Assembly (NCBI RefSeq): GCF_015767635.1
Contig: NZ_CP065230.1
Span: 3,100,001 to 3,164,000 of the forward strand
Origin: Halomonas sp. A40-4
GTDB taxonomy: Bacteria > Pseudomonadota > Gammaproteobacteria > Pseudomonadales > Halomonadaceae
Length of the DNA stretch: 64,000 nucleotides
Direction: 5' to 3'
Below the pieces are notes generated by a model. The model was given only the letters and a program-made list of their open reading frames with translations, searched no databases and was not told where the DNA came from. Shown in pieces: positions 9,345-19,949 of the stretch (positions are counted from its first letter, which is position 1; every line of letters begins with the position of its first letter). A program made the position numbers and the translations under genes.

Positions 9345-10379
9345 TCAGTCCGGTGACGCGATCAATTCGCTGACCACCGCGGTGGCGAAACTGCCGCGAG
9401 GCAGAGCGAATGAGAGTACCACGCTCTGGGCTTCGCGGTTTAGCTGTGGCTCGCTCAAACGAACGCGTAATGCCCGCTGGCCGCGCCTGACTCCGCTGCG
9501 CAGCAGGCCCTCGCACAGCGACGGATGACGATCCAACAGCGCAGCCTCGTAGTCACCCGCTGCCTGCTGACTGATATTGCCGACGCCCCACAAGGGACCT
9601 GTCGGATGCACATCCAATGCATCGGCACGCGCGCAAAGCGTGGTGTCTACCTGGTCAACATTGAACACGCTCTGGGTACCGTCAAGCATTAGCGTATCGC
9701 CGTTAACTGGTTGCTGCCACTGGTTTTTCTCAATTCTTTCGCTAAGCAACTCGTTGAACAGAAAGCTGCGGGCGGTGGACAGCAAAATACCGTGACGATC
9801 GTCACGCTTGCGCCATCCGCGCGCCAACAATGCTTCTGCGCGCTGTAGATTGCGCCCCGCTGGCCCGAAGCGTTGCGACCCAAAGTAGTTGGGCACGCCC
9901 TGCTCGCATAGCAACTGCCAACGCTGGCTAACGTCATCTGTCTCTATCGCTTCCCCGCTCAACCGCAGTTGAAATCGGTTATAACGATGCACGCCACGCT
10001 TCAGCTTGCGCGGGTGTCGGGCATGCTGCAAAACGCTGATGCCGCCATCGGCGAGGGCCTGCATCAACCCCTCAGGGGCTTCCTTGCCGGGTAAATGCAC
10101 GCTCAACCATTGGCGAGTCACCGCGACACGGTCCTTCATCCCCGAATAGCCAACGTCACGGGGTGCAACGTCACAGCGCTGACTGAGTATTTTAACGACC
10201 TCCAGGGTCGTCAGGTTGCGCTTTTCAATGTTCAGCCAAAGATGTTCGCCGTGCCCCTCCGGGGCAAAATCCAGCACCTCGTCGACCAAAAAGTCATCCG
10301 GCGCCAGACGAAACCTGCCAGGTTTTGGCGGACCGAGTGCCGCTTCCAGGCTGCGCTGCCAGCGGGGTAATTCAGGCAT
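9345..10379 (-). CDS. truD: tRNA pseudouridine(13) synthase TruD
   Basis: Converts U13 of some tRNAs to pseudouridine. The catalytic aspartate is in the [12 protein letters not shown] motif (about residues 76-87), and NYFGSQRFG (about 165) is the other TruD hallmark. About 344 residues, typical length. I take the ATG at 10379 (MPELPRW); an in-frame ATG at 10391 is possible. Either start overlaps the 3' end of ispF, so translation is probably coupled. Confidence 0.94.
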   Translation of the reverse strand: MPELPRWQRSLEAALGPPKPGRFRLAPDDFLVDEVLDFAPEGHGEHLWLNIEKRNLTTLEVVKILSQRCDVAPRDVGYSGMKDRVAVTRQWLSVHLPGKEAPEGLMQALADGGISVLQHARHPRKLKRGVHRYNRFQLRLSGEAIETDDVSQRWQLLCEQGVPNYFGSQRFGPAGRNLQRAEALLARGWRKRDDRHGILLSTARSFLFNELLSERIEKNQWQQPVNGDTLMLDGTQSVFNVDQVDTTLCARADALDVHPTGPLWGVGNISQQAAGDYEAALLDRHPSLCEGLLRSGVRRGQRALRVRLSEPQLNREAQSVVLSFALPRGSFATAVVSELIASPD

Positions 10380-10860
10380 GGGGCCTCTCATTCAGGCCGA
10401 GCAGCACCACCGCTTCGGCTGCGATGCCTTCACCGCGCCCGGTAAAGCCCAACCGCTCGGTAGTGGTGGCTTTAACATTCACCTGGCCCTGGCTCACACC
10501 CAGATCGGCCGCGATCACCTCGCGCATGGCGCCCACGAAGGGGGCCAGTTTTGGCGCCTGGGCCATCACCGTGGCATCGATATTGACGACGTTATACCCT
10601 TCAGCACGCACCAACGCGATAACCTGACGCAAGAGATCGCGGCTGTCCGCCCCTTTCCATGCCGGGTCGGTGTCCGGGAAATGATGACCAATGTCGCCCA
10701 GCGCACAGGCCCCCAGCAGGGCATCGCTCACCGCATGCAGCAGTACATCGCCGTCGGAGTGAGCAATAAACCCTTTATCAAACGCTACCTTTACCCCGCC
10801 CAACATCAGATGATCGCCGGGACCAAACCGGTGGACATCAAATCCATGACCAATGCGCAT
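10372..10860 (-). CDS. ispF: 2-C-methyl-D-erythritol 2,4-cyclodiphosphate synthase
   Basis: IspF of the MEP isoprenoid pathway, 162 residues. RIGHGFDVH at the N terminus holds zinc ligands D8 and H10, and [13 protein letters not shown] holds the third histidine. The C-terminal [17 protein letters not shown] is the nucleotide pocket. The start codon overlaps the ispD stop by one base. Confidence 0.97.
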   Translation of the reverse strand: MRIGHGFDVHRFGPGDHLMLGGVKVAFDKGFIAHSDGDVLLHAVSDALLGACALGDIGHHFPDTDPAWKGADSRDLLRQVIALVRAEGYNVVNIDATVMAQAPKLAPFVGAMREVIAADLGVSQGQVNVKATTTERLGFTGRGEGIAAEAVVLLGLNERPHA

Positions 10861-11567
10861 TAGTGGCTCCTCTCGGTGATATCACGCTGTGACGTAAGAA
10901 TCGCGGCCGCCAGTGCCAGATCATCGGGGTGTGTCACTTTAAGGTTATCCCGTCGCCCGGACACCAGTTGGGGAGCATCGCCCAGCGCTTCCACGGCGGA
11001 GGCTTCATCGGTCACCAGCGTATGCCGGTTTCGAGCATCGTTTATCGCTCGGTAAAGCTGGCCGTAACGGAAGCCCTGGGGCGTCAGCGCATGCCAGAGT
11101 GCGTCACGGGGCTCACTATGCAGGCTGGCACCGGCAGGACTGGCACGTTTCATGGTGTCAGCCACCGGCATCGCCAGGAGCGCACCCGCGGCATGGTGCT
11201 GCACGGCCTGGTAAAGCGCCAGCAGATCTTCACGGGTCACGCAGGGGCGGGCGACATCATGGACAAGCACCAGATCGTTATCCCCGGCGTCGATGGCCGT
11301 GAGCGCGTTGAACACACTGTCCATGCGCTCTTCGCCACCAGTGACACGCTGCCAATCGGCAAACGGCACCCACTTTTCGGCGAACCAGTGGTCGTCGTCG
11401 TCAAGGCAGAGTACCAGACGCGCATTTGGGAAAGCGCTGTACAAGCGTTCCAGGGTATGGGCAAGCAGCGGGCGGCCCAGCAATGTCAGGTACTGTTTGG
11501 GCCTGTCCGCCTCCATGCGGCGTCCTTGACCGGCAGCGGGCACCACCAACCACAAAGGATCACTCAT
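10860..11567 (-). CDS. ispD: 2-C-methyl-D-erythritol 4-phosphate cytidylyltransferase
   Basis: IspD of the MEP pathway, 235 residues. The N-terminal [10 protein letters not shown] and PKQYL motif binds CTP, and [12 protein letters not shown] (about residues 100-111) is the metal/substrate loop. It overlaps ftsB by 8 nt and has GGAG upstream. It directly precedes the next-but-one pathway enzyme, IspF. Confidence 0.97.
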   Translation of the reverse strand: MSDPLWLVVPAAGQGRRMEADRPKQYLTLLGRPLLAHTLERLYSAFPNARLVLCLDDDDHWFAEKWVPFADWQRVTGGEERMDSVFNALTAIDAGDNDLVLVHDVARPCVTREDLLALYQAVQHHAAGALLAMPVADTMKRASPAGASLHSEPRDALWHALTPQGFRYGQLYRAINDARNRHTLVTDEASAVEALGDAPQLVSGRRDNLKVTHPDDLALAAAILTSQRDITERSH

Positions 11568-11901
11568 CGGGCAACTCCGGCCTGATCACCGAGCGGGCGT
11601 TGATGCCGACCAACTCCTCCTCGATGGCAACGCCTGGCACCCAGAAAAACTGCTCGTCGGTACGCACCATGCCCATATCGCTGCGCGCTCGCTCTTCAAT
11701 CGCGTCCAGGCCGTCCTTGAGATCGGTCACTTCGGCCGCCATTCTGGCATTGCGCTCGCGCAGGGGCACATTTTCTGCCTCCTGAGCGGCAACGCGCTGC
11801 TCGAGTTGCTGCAAGTCGCGCCAGCCGCCATCGCCAAGCCAAAGTTGGTATTGCAGCATGCCCAACACCAGCAGCAGCGCGATTAATAGCCATCTGCGCA
11901 T
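11560..11901 (-). CDS. ftsB: Cell division protein FtsB
   Basis: A 113-residue bitopic protein of the FtsQLB divisome complex. One transmembrane helix (about residues 4-20) is followed by a coiled coil with heptad leucines (about 25-70) and the FtsB C-terminal stretch around EQFFWVPG. The ATG at 11901 follows AGGAG and starts just before the helix; codons further upstream to 11928 add nothing family-like. First gene of the ftsB-ispD-ispF-truD-surE-pcm-DUF368-nlpD run. Confidence 0.92.
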   Translation of the reverse strand: MRRWLLIALLLVLGMLQYQLWLGDGGWRDLQQLEQRVAAQEAENVPLRERNARMAAEVTDLKDGLDAIEERARSDMGMVRTDEQFFWVPGVAIEEELVGINARSVIRPELPDE

Positions 11902-11990
11902 GACCGCTCTCCTATAAATGCCGCTCAAATACGTTTTGCCTAAATTGGCGCGCCATTATGCCATCAAGCCGCCCGACCAGCGAGTTGCTT

Positions 11991-13136
11991 TCATTTATAC
12001 GGTAGCGCGGCAAAGGCCGCATCACGGTAGGCAGCCACTTGTTGCCCTTCTTCACGGCAAAAGGTCGCGACAGCGTTCGCGAGGCCGGGATGGGCCAGGT
12101 AATGCAATGAGCGCACACGCTGCGGTGCAAAGCCGCGCAGTAGCTTGTGCTCGCCCTGAGTACCCGGATCAAACAGCGTCAGGCCCTGCTCGAGACAGAA
12201 CTCGATGCCCTGGTAATAGCAAGCTTCAAAATGCAGGCAGTCGGCCACCACCTCACTGCCCCAGTAGCGCCCATAAAGCGTCTGAGCGCCTCTAAAGTAA
12301 AGCGCTGCCGCAACAGGTCTCCCGTCAAGGCGTGCCTGTACCAAGAGCAGCGACTCGGGCATGGCATTGTAAATACGGGTAAAAAAATCCTGGGCCAGAT
12401 AAGGCGGCCGCCCGCGCTCCTGGTAAGTAATGGCGTAACACCGGTAAAAATGCGTCAGGTCAGCAGGCGTGATCTGTTCGCCGACCAAGCGCACCACCTC
12501 CAGCCCCTGATCGGCCACCAGACGGCGTTCACGCTTGATCATTTTACGCCGCTTGGACGTCAGCGCAGCGAGAAACCCGTCGAAGTCGCCGAAGTCTCGA
12601 TCACGCCACTGAAACTGCACGCCCTCGCGGCTGATGAGCTCGGGGCACTGGGCCTGCCACACTTCCACTTCTGACGTGCCCGCAAACAGCAAATGCCAGC
12701 TTGAAAGGTCATGGCGCTGGCACTGCTCCCGCCAGCCCTGGGCCAGGGCCGCGTAGACGACGTCTGTATCAGCGTCTTGGGCTACCAAGGCACGCGCGCC
12801 GGGTACCGGAGTAAACGGTACGGCACTCAGCGCTTTAGGATAATAATGCCCCCCGGCGCGCTCAAAAGCATCAGCCCACCCCCAATCAAACACATATTCG
12901 CCGTAGGAATGGTGCTTCTCGTAAAGCGGCATTGCGCCCACCAGTTGCGCGCCTTTCCAAACGGTTAAATGGCAGGGCTGCCAGCCGGTCGCTGGGCCTA
13001 CCGAACCGCTCGCCTCCAGCGCATGCAGGAAGGCGTGACGTAAAAACGGCTGATCGGCATCTACCAGAGCATCCCACTGACTGGCCGACACAGCCTCCAT
13101 GGCAGATAACACCGCAACCGATAGCGACACTGGCAT
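11991..13136 (-). CDS. COG3146/DUF482 GNAT-like protein
   Basis: A 381-residue protein of the family annotated as peptidogalycan biosynthesis or GNAT N-acetyltransferase-like (COG3146). Recognisable blocks are PFLRHAFLHALE near residue 30, TSKRRKMIKRERR near 200, and the C-terminal FDPGTQGEHKLLRGFAP. The fold is related to FemX-type acyltransferases; the true substrate is unknown. The start at 13136 is preceded by GGGAGAG. An aldehyde dehydrogenase gene is divergent from it across about 140 bp. Confidence 0.75.
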   Translation of the reverse strand: MPVSLSVAVLSAMEAVSASQWDALVDADQPFLRHAFLHALEASGSVGPATGWQPCHLTVWKGAQLVGAMPLYEKHHSYGEYVFDWGWADAFERAGGHYYPKALSAVPFTPVPGARALVAQDADTDVVYAALAQGWREQCQRHDLSSWHLLFAGTSEVEVWQAQCPELISREGVQFQWRDRDFGDFDGFLAALTSKRRKMIKRERRLVADQGLEVVRLVGEQITPADLTHFYRCYAITYQERGRPPYLAQDFFTRIYNAMPESLLLVQARLDGRPVAAALYFRGAQTLYGRYWGSEVVADCLHFEACYYQGIEFCLEQGLTLFDPGTQGEHKLLRGFAPQRVRSLHYLAHPGLANAVATFCREEGQQVAAYRDAAFAALPYK

Positions 13137-13273
13137 AGCCTCTCCCAGACCTAGGGTTGGTTTCAATTAAGCTACTCTACACTATGCGGGTTCATTACCC
13201 TTACGGTACAAGCTCGTGATTTAACGCAACGAATTGCCTCGCGCCTGACATCAGGATCCATCAAGGAGACGCC

Positions 13274-14629
13274 ATGACCTGCCACCTCAACGCCTGCCTG
13301 GAGACTCAGCGTCTCGCCTGCCGCCAGTCGCCTTACCCCTCCCGGGCGGAACGACGTGAGCTTTTGGCCCGGCTGGCGCTGATGACCAGGCGCCACCGAC
13401 ACGCCATCATCGAGGACATCCAGACCGATTTCGGCCAGCGCAGCGAGGTCGAGATTCAGCTTGCCGACATTCAACCGGTACTTGATGCTGTGAGCCATGC
13501 GCGTCGTCATCTATGGCACTGGATGCGCCCCTGGCGAGTCAGCGTCCCCTGGCGGCTACTGCCTGCACGTGCGCGTATTGCGCCCCAACCTCTTGGCGTT
13601 GTAGGTATTATCGCCCCCTGGAACTACCCCTGGAGCCTTGCGTTGATGCCGGTCGTTGATGCACTCGCGGCGGGAAACCGCGTCATGCTCAAGCCCAGCG
13701 AGCTCACGCCACACACCAGCGCCCTGCTTGGCCGACTGGTAACGCAGTATTTCAGCCCCCGAACACTGTGCGTGATTGAGGGCGACGCCACCACCGGCCA
13801 GGCGTTCAGCGCTCTGCCATTCGACCATTTGCTGTTTACCGGCTCGCCCCAGGTCGGCCGGAAAGTTGCATTGGCCGCTGCCAACAACCTGACCCCAACG
13901 ACGCTGGAATTGGGCGGCAAAAGCCCGGCGTTTGTAGCAGGGGATGCCGACTTTACGCGTGCTGCCGACGCGATTATTTTCGGCAAGGGCATGAATGCCG
14001 GGCAAACCTGCATTGCCCCCGATTACGTGCTGGTTGAAAGCCGCCATATCGATGCTCTGACCAACGCTCTGAGCCGCGCGATTTTAAAACAGCGCCCCTC
14101 GGCACGGGAGGCCACCCAGCCAATAAACGAGGCTCAGCGTGCACGCAGTGAAGCGATGCTCGCCGAGGCGCGTAACCACGGATGCCGAATCATTGACCAC
14201 GGCGCCCACGCGCCCGCGCTGGTGATAGATCCCCACCAGAGGCTTGCCGTGATGCGCGAGGAAATTTTCGGCCGCTGCCTGCCAGTTATCAGCGTCAAGG
14301 ACAGCAATAAGGCGCTTGACTTTGTCGCTGCGCGACCACACCCGCTGGCGATTTATGTATTCACCCAGCAACGCGATCAACAACGCCATTGGCAACACGC
14401 CAGCCAGTCTGGTGCCCTGGTATTCAATACCACACTGTTGCATCACGCCGTGCCGGGGCTGCCGTTTGGCGGCGTCGGGGCCAGCGGCCACGGGGCCTAT
14501 CACGGCCGTCACGGCTTTCACCGTTTCAGCCACCTGCGCGGGATGTTTTATCTGGCCAGCCGCTCTCCTGCCACGCAGCTATACCCACCTTACCGTCGCT
14601 GGCTACTAAAGTTACTTCGTCTCATTTAA
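13274..14629 (+). CDS. Aldehyde dehydrogenase, coniferyl-aldehyde-dehydrogenase-like
   Basis: A 451-residue NAD(P)-dependent aldehyde dehydrogenase. IIAPWNYPW (about residues 114-122) is the cofactor pocket, ELGGKSP (about 213) carries the general-base glutamate, and NAGQTCIAPDYV (about 240-251) carries the catalytic cysteine. The sequence around the cysteine and the HGAYHGRHGF stretch near the C terminus point to the coniferyl aldehyde / long-chain fatty aldehyde dehydrogenase branch. It ends with a short hydrophobic tail rich in Leu and Arg, which could anchor it to membrane. ATG with AAGGAG upstream. Confidence 0.82.
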   Translation: MTCHLNACLETQRLACRQSPYPSRAERRELLARLALMTRRHRHAIIEDIQTDFGQRSEVEIQLADIQPVLDAVSHARRHLWHWMRPWRVSVPWRLLPARARIAPQPLGVVGIIAPWNYPWSLALMPVVDALAAGNRVMLKPSELTPHTSALLGRLVTQYFSPRTLCVIEGDATTGQAFSALPFDHLLFTGSPQVGRKVALAAANNLTPTTLELGGKSPAFVAGDADFTRAADAIIFGKGMNAGQTCIAPDYVLVESRHIDALTNALSRAILKQRPSAREATQPINEAQRARSEAMLAEARNHGCRIIDHGAHAPALVIDPHQRLAVMREEIFGRCLPVISVKDSNKALDFVAARPHPLAIYVFTQQRDQQRHWQHASQSGALVFNTTLLHHAVPGLPFGGVGASGHGAYHGRHGFHRFSHLRGMFYLASRSPATQLYPPYRRWLLKLLRLI

Positions 14630-14694
14630 GCCGGGGAGCAAACGGCCGATAATGTTAATATAAGGTTTTATTGACACCTTCCCACGGAGCAAGG

Positions 14695-16932
14695 ATGCCA
14701 GCACCACCAACCCTCGATAACGAGCCTCAGCGCCTGGACGCGGTGCATGCGCTTCGTGTCCTCGATACCCCCAGTGACAGGGCGTTTGAACGCTTGACAC
14801 AACTGACCCGCGACCTATTCGATGTGCCTGTTGCCTTGGTATCGCTCATCGATCAAGAACGGCAGTGGTTTAAATCGCACCAAGGAATTGAGATGTCTGA
14901 AACGGACCGGAGCATTTCTTTCTGCGACCACGCCATCGCCCAAGATGGACCGCTCATCATTGAAGACACCCTTGAAGACGAGCGCTTTGCCGGCAATCCA
15001 TTGGTCACAAGCCCGCCGCATTTCCGCTTTTACGCTGGCTTCCCGATACGGCCCCTCAATGGCATGGCCGTTGGCACTTTATGCATTATCGACTTCCAAC
15101 CGCGCCCATTCAGCGAACGTGACTTGAAGCTACTGGGTCGTTTAGCGGGTCAGGTTGAAGAACTGTTTCGCCACCACAAGCTGCAGGTTGAACTCACCCA
15201 GACAGCCAACCGGATGCATAAAGAGCAGCAACTGCTCAAAGTTCTCCACCACGGCATCACCGACTATCAGGCGCTCATGTCCGGCGAGCAACTGTGGACC
15301 TTTTTAACGGAAGCCCTGAGCGAGCTCACCGACAGCGAATACACTTTGATTGGCGAGGTACTACCCGGCGATATCAGCAATGCGCTGAAGCTTAATGCCA
15401 TTAAAGGCCCTTTGTGGAGTTCCGAATCACGTCATCACATAGAGCAACTGCTCAGCGGCGATAGGGTGCTCAAGAACCCCAACTCGCTGTTGGGTAGGGT
15501 CTTTGCCCGGGGTGAGGTGGTCATCGACAACGATGTTAATGAGCATACCCAGCGCAGCGAGTTCCCGCTGGGCCAGGTGCAGTTTGGAAACTACCTGGGC
15601 GTGCCTATTTTCAATAGCGGCCAACTCATCGGCATGTTTGCCATCGCCAACAGCCGTCAGCAGCTGGACCAGCATCTGCTGGACTGGCTTCAGCCCTTCA
15701 CCGACACCTGCGTACTACTGATCAACCTTTACCGCCAGATGGCTGAGCGCGAGCAGGTCATGCAGGATTTAGCCAATACCCGCGATCAAGCCGAGCGTGC
15801 CAACCAGGCCAAGAGCGAATTTTTATCATCGATGAGCCATGAACTGCGCACGCCGCTCAACGCGATTATCGGCTTTGCCCAAGTACTCGGCCACAACCCC
15901 CGCGCACCTCTGAATGACAAACAAAAACGCCAAGTCAACCAGATCGAAAAGAGCGGCCACCATCTGCTTAGTTTGATAAACGACGTACTGGACTTGGCCA
16001 AAGTCGAAGCGGGCCAACTGTCGCTTTCCATTGAAGCCATTTCGTTGAACAGCATCCTCGAGGATGCCTGTAGCACCCTCGAGGCTAACGCCGAGGCCGC
16101 TGGTATCACCTTAACCTTTTCATTACCTGATACCGACTTGAAGATCAGTGCCGACTACACACGTACCAAGCAAATACTTCTCAACCTGCTGTCCAACGCG
16201 ATCAAGTACAACGTGGCCAACGGGCGTATCGATATCCTTGCGCAGCATCAGAAAGATGTCGCCAAGCTCAGCATCAGCGACACGGGCCCCGGCATCCAGA
16301 CCGACCGGTTGAACGAGCTGTTCGAACCGTTTAACCGCCTTGATGCTGAAGAAAGCCATGTGGAAGGAACCGGTATAGGATTGTCCATTACCCGGAAGCT
16401 AGTGGAACGCATGCATGGAGAGATTGGCGTCGACAGCCAGCCAGGCCATGGGACGACGTTCTGGTTTACGTTGCCAGTGTCGACCTCCCCCGCCACTGAG
16501 CGCCCCGGAGGCGCTGACCGACAACACCTGCCAGAGACTGCAAACCAGCAAACACTGCTGTACATCGAAGACAATCCTGCCAACCAACACCTGATGGAAG
16601 ATATTGTCGACGCCATGGAGGGCGTGACGCTTCGCACCGCATCAAGTGCTGAGATCGGCCTGGAAATGATGCGTTACGACATTCCCGCTGTGGTGATAAT
16701 GGACTTGCACCTACCCGGCATGAGTGGCTATGACGCGTTGACCAAGCTGCGTACGACTCCCCTCTATCGCGATGTGCGCGTCATTGCCCTTTCGGCCAAT
16801 GCGCTGCCCAGCGACATAAAAAAGGGCCTCAGAGCAGGGTTTGATGCCTATCTAACCAAACCAATCGACATTAAACAGTTTACTGACACGCTTAACCCGT
16901 TGCTGGGAGCGCCCATCAGGCAGGAGCCATGA
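14695..16932 (+). CDS. GAF-domain hybrid sensor histidine kinase
   Basis: A 745-residue soluble hybrid kinase with no clear membrane segment. Order: GAF domain (about 20-155, DRAFERLTQLTRDLFDVP start), second GAF-like domain (about 190-350), HisKA with phospho-acceptor H382 (SHELRTPLN), HATPase_c (about 490-595), and a C-terminal receiver (about 620-740) with aspartate in VIMDLHLPG and the conserved lysine in YLTKPID. It senses an unknown soluble signal and probably passes phosphate to the next gene's receiver, whose start it overlaps by 4 nt (ATGA). ATG 14695 has GGAG upstream; a TTG at 14671 is an alternative. Confidence 0.9.
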   Translation: MPAPPTLDNEPQRLDAVHALRVLDTPSDRAFERLTQLTRDLFDVPVALVSLIDQERQWFKSHQGIEMSETDRSISFCDHAIAQDGPLIIEDTLEDERFAGNPLVTSPPHFRFYAGFPIRPLNGMAVGTLCIIDFQPRPFSERDLKLLGRLAGQVEELFRHHKLQVELTQTANRMHKEQQLLKVLHHGITDYQALMSGEQLWTFLTEALSELTDSEYTLIGEVLPGDISNALKLNAIKGPLWSSESRHHIEQLLSGDRVLKNPNSLLGRVFARGEVVIDNDVNEHTQRSEFPLGQVQFGNYLGVPIFNSGQLIGMFAIANSRQQLDQHLLDWLQPFTDTCVLLINLYRQMAEREQVMQDLANTRDQAERANQAKSEFLSSMSHELRTPLNAIIGFAQVLGHNPRAPLNDKQKRQVNQIEKSGHHLLSLINDVLDLAKVEAGQLSLSIEAISLNSILEDACSTLEANAEAAGITLTFSLPDTDLKISADYTRTKQILLNLLSNAIKYNVANGRIDILAQHQKDVAKLSISDTGPGIQTDRLNELFEPFNRLDAEESHVEGTGIGLSITRKLVERMHGEIGVDSQPGHGTTFWFTLPVSTSPATERPGGADRQHLPETANQQTLLYIEDNPANQHLMEDIVDAMEGVTLRTASSAEIGLEMMRYDIPAVVIMDLHLPGMSGYDALTKLRTTPLYRDVRVIALSANALPSDIKKGLRAGFDAYLTKPIDIKQFTDTLNPLLGAPIRQEP

Positions 16933-18686
16933 CATTCTATTCCAAACACGTATTGGTCGTTGACGATAACACTGTCAACATTGAGCTAATGCTCGACTTG
17001 CTCGAAAACCAGGGTTTTCACAACACTCATGGCATCAGCGATTCCCGCCATGTGCTCGCCTATTGCCAGCGGTCACTACCTGATCTGTTATTGCTGGACA
17101 TTCGCATGCCTTACCTGGATGGCTACGCGGTTATCGAGCAGCTCAACGCGCACCTTGGCGAGCAGACGCCGCCGATTGTCATCCTCACGGCCCAGATTGA
17201 CGACGAAACCAGACAGCGCGCGCTGGCGCTTGGCGTGCGCGACTTTGTTACCAAGCCTTTCAAGCATGACGAGGTGCTGCAACGCATTCTCAACGTGCTG
17301 AACGTCGAGCATCGCTACCACGTCCGCGACCGACAGGCCGACACTCTGGAACGCATAGTCAATGAACGCACTCAGGCGCTTTACCTTCAATCATGCACCG
17401 ACCCCATTACGCGTTCACCCAATCGGCGCGGCCTTACTCAAGCCCTCAGCGAAGCGGCAACGCACAACGATGCCACTGGGCTATTGTTTATTGCCTTAGA
17501 CCGCTTTGATGATGTCATTCGATTGCATGGGTACCGGATTGCCGAAAGGCTAATGAGCCATATTGTACAGCGCCTGGGTGAGCGCCTGAGCGACTCCCAC
17601 ACACTCGGCTTATGGGGTGGCAGCGAGCTGTTGGTGATTAGCGCCACCGATGACAAGCGTAAGCTTCTGTCGCTGGCCCATCACCTGATGGAAACGTTCG
17701 AAACCGACCAGCAGGTTGACGATTTGCTGCTGCCACTAGGAGCAAGAGTCGGCATTAGCCAAGCCCGCGGTGCATTTGATATTGAGCGGTTAGTCCATAT
17801 GGCGACCTTGGCGCTACCACAGAAGAACGGCAGAGCCGTTCAGTGCTATAGCGAAACGCTCGAGGCCCAGCAGCGCCATCGGCTACACGTTCTGCAAGCC
17901 TTGCGTGGCGCCACCGAACGCGGTGAAATGTCGCTTGTCTTCCAGCCCAAGCTGCGCCTGAGTGATCAGCGTATTATCGGTGCCGAAGCATTATTACGTT
18001 GGCACCATCCCGACCTGGGACACATATCACCAGGCATGTTCATTCCTCTGGCTGAAGCCAGCGGAGATATCTTTTCGATTGGCGAGTGGGTTCTGGAAGA
18101 GGCCATGAGGACGATCGCCGACTGGCGACAGAAAAACGTGTTCAGCAATGACTTTCACATTGCGGTGAACGTAGCCGCCCGGCAGCTGGCGCGCAAGGAT
18201 TTCGCCGAAAGCGTCTTGCGTCAGTTGGAAGACCACCAAATCCCCGCGCACTTCTTCGCCATTGAGGTCACTGAATCCGGTTTAATGAGCGATATGCAGA
18301 ACGCACGGCAACAGCTTGAGCAGTTTACCCAGGCCAATATCGCCGTGGCCATCGATGATTTTGGCACCGGCCACTCTTCGTTGGCGTATATCAAGACGCT
18401 GCCTTTTTCAACGCTGAAGATTGACCGCGCCTTTGTTATGGACTTGGAGGAAAGCGACGTAGAACGCCAACTGGCGCGTACCATTGCCCAACTGGCGCAT
18501 AGCGTGGGCAGTGATGTTGTCGCGGAAGGCATTGAAACCGCGTATCAGGCCATGTACTTACGGGGCATTGGCTGTGAAACTGCTCAAGGCTATTATTTCT
18601 CGCGGCCATTACCGGCCAGCGAGTTCCTCGCCTGGTGCGATAATTGGCAGCCGCACTTGCCACCAACCTCCACGGAGACCGTTTAA
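16929..18686 (+). CDS. Response regulator with receiver, degenerate GGDEF and EAL domains
   Basis: A 585-residue c-di-GMP effector. The receiver (1-125) has phospho-acceptor D57 and lysine in FVTKPF. The GGDEF domain (about 155-320) reads GGSEL at about 230-234, so diguanylate cyclase activity is unlikely. The EAL domain (about 335-570) keeps the EALLRW motif at 353, the [10 protein letters not shown] loop and the later conserved acidic residues, so it is probably an active c-di-GMP phosphodiesterase. The degenerate GGDEF may bind GTP as a regulator. Translationally coupled to the hybrid kinase upstream; its TAA overlaps the hexR ATG by one base. Confidence 0.9.
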   Translation: MTFYSKHVLVVDDNTVNIELMLDLLENQGFHNTHGISDSRHVLAYCQRSLPDLLLLDIRMPYLDGYAVIEQLNAHLGEQTPPIVILTAQIDDETRQRALALGVRDFVTKPFKHDEVLQRILNVLNVEHRYHVRDRQADTLERIVNERTQALYLQSCTDPITRSPNRRGLTQALSEAATHNDATGLLFIALDRFDDVIRLHGYRIAERLMSHIVQRLGERLSDSHTLGLWGGSELLVISATDDKRKLLSLAHHLMETFETDQQVDDLLLPLGARVGISQARGAFDIERLVHMATLALPQKNGRAVQCYSETLEAQQRHRLHVLQALRGATERGEMSLVFQPKLRLSDQRIIGAEALLRWHHPDLGHISPGMFIPLAEASGDIFSIGEWVLEEAMRTIADWRQKNVFSNDFHIAVNVAARQLARKDFAESVLRQLEDHQIPAHFFAIEVTESGLMSDMQNARQQLEQFTQANIAVAIDDFGTGHSSLAYIKTLPFSTLKIDRAFVMDLEESDVERQLARTIAQLAHSVGSDVVAEGIETAYQAMYLRGIGCETAQGYYFSRPLPASEFLAWCDNWQPHLPPTSTETV

Positions 18687-19546
18687 TGGCTCACGACTTG
18701 CTCGACCGGATACGCCAACGCCTGGAAGATCTCAACCGCTCGGAGCGTAAGGTCGCCAACGTGATTATCGATGATCCTGCGGCCGCCACCAGCCTGAGCA
18801 TTGCCAGCCTGGCACAGGCGGCAAGCGTCAGCGAGCCGACGGTGAACCGCTTCTGCCGCAACTTTGGCGCCAAGGGCTATCCCGATTTCAAGATCAAACT
18901 TGCCCAGAGCCTCGCGGGCGGCACCCCCTACGTGACCCGGGCAGTCGAGCCTGGCGATTCCGCCACCCAGTACACCCAGAAAATCTTTGGCGCCACCATT
19001 GCCGCACTGGATGAAGCCCAACGTGAAGTCGACATGGGCGCCGTGGAACGCATGGTGGATTACCTGACCCAGGCCAAGCAGATCCACTTTTTCGGCCTTG
19101 GGGCCTCCGGTGCGGTGGCGCAGGATGCCCAGCACAAGTTCTTCCGCTTCAACCTGCCGGTCATGGTGCACATCGATGTGCTGATGCAACGCATGGTTGC
19201 CGCTGCCTGCCATACAGGCGATGTGGTAGTGATCATTTCCTATACCGGGCGCACCCGTGAACTGGTCGACATTGCTCGCGTCGCCCGCGAAGCGGGCGCT
19301 GTGGTGCTGGGCATCACAGCGCCGGATTCACCGCTTTCCCAGGAATGCACCGCCACCCTTGAAGTCGCGACGCCGGAAGACACTGACCATTACATGCCCA
19401 TGACGTCACGCGTGATTCAACTGACGCTGATCGATGCGCTGGCCACCGGTGTGACGCTCAGGCGCGGCGAGGATTTCCTGCCGCACCTCAAAAAGATCAA
19501 GGACAGCCTACGGGAAACACGCTTCCCTATTCCCAAAAACACCTAG
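18686..19546 (+). CDS. hexR: HexR-type transcriptional regulator (RpiR family)
   Basis: A 286-residue regulator with an N-terminal RpiR helix-turn-helix (about 1-78; [21 protein letters not shown]) and a C-terminal SIS sugar-phosphate domain (about 120-260; [14 protein letters not shown]). Protein-wide similarity is to HexR, which represses Entner-Doudoroff and central carbon genes and responds to 2-keto-3-deoxy-6-phosphogluconate. Its usual neighbours (zwf, edd, eda, glk) are not nearby; instead it abuts a c-di-GMP signalling pair. The ATG overlaps the upstream stop codon and has GGAG. Confidence 0.88.
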   Translation: MAHDLLDRIRQRLEDLNRSERKVANVIIDDPAAATSLSIASLAQAASVSEPTVNRFCRNFGAKGYPDFKIKLAQSLAGGTPYVTRAVEPGDSATQYTQKIFGATIAALDEAQREVDMGAVERMVDYLTQAKQIHFFGLGASGAVAQDAQHKFFRFNLPVMVHIDVLMQRMVAAACHTGDVVVIISYTGRTRELVDIARVAREAGAVVLGITAPDSPLSQECTATLEVATPEDTDHYMPMTSRVIQLTLIDALATGVTLRRGEDFLPHLKKIKDSLRETRFPIPKNT

Positions 19547-19551
19547 GGCGT

Positions 19552-19911
19552 TTAATCGGTCACAGCGGCGCAAACGGTAATCTCGACCCTCAGCTCGTCG
19601 GCAGGCATCGGTGCACATACACAGGTGCGTGCCGGCGCATGGCCTTCCGGCACCCAGGCATCCCAAACGGCATTCATCGCCGCGAAATCGCTACCGTCCT
19701 TGAGGTAGATCGTGGCGGTCAGCAGCTGCTCTCGAGACGAGCCAATCTCGCTCAACAGGGCATCCACCCGCGCCAGCATGCTTTCGGTTTGTGCCGTGAT
19801 ATCGTCGAAACGCGCCTCTGGCCCGGCAACCTGGCCACACAGGTGGGCCACACCCTGATGGATGACCGCACGGCTCATGCGGGCTTTGGTGTCGTGGCGT
19901 TCAATTGTCAT
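19552..19911 (-). CDS. RidA family protein
   Basis: A 119-residue member of the YjgF/YER057c/UK114 family. Canonical RidA hydrolyses reactive enamine/imine intermediates made by PLP enzymes. The C-terminal [10 protein letters not shown] contains the conserved arginine that binds the carboxylate. It belongs to one of the broader Rid subfamilies, so the exact activity is uncertain. The start at 19911 avoids overlap with the upstream DksA-like gene. It is convergent with hexR, whose stop lies 5 nt away. Confidence 0.8.
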   Translation of the reverse strand: MTIERHDTKARMSRAVIHQGVAHLCGQVAGPEARFDDITAQTESMLARVDALLSEIGSSREQLLTATIYLKDGSDFAAMNAVWDAWVPEGHAPARTCVCAPMPADELRVEITVCAAVTD

Positions 19912-19949
19912 GGGGTTCCTCGTTATCGTTGAATCCGTTGTCATTCGGC

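Noticed and set aside
13172-13510. 112-codon minus-strand open frame
   Set aside because: Mostly antisense to the aldehyde dehydrogenase gene; no recognisable protein features.
18683-19213. 176-codon minus-strand open frame
   Set aside because: Antisense shadow of hexR, with His- and Gly-rich low-complexity sequence and no ribosome site.
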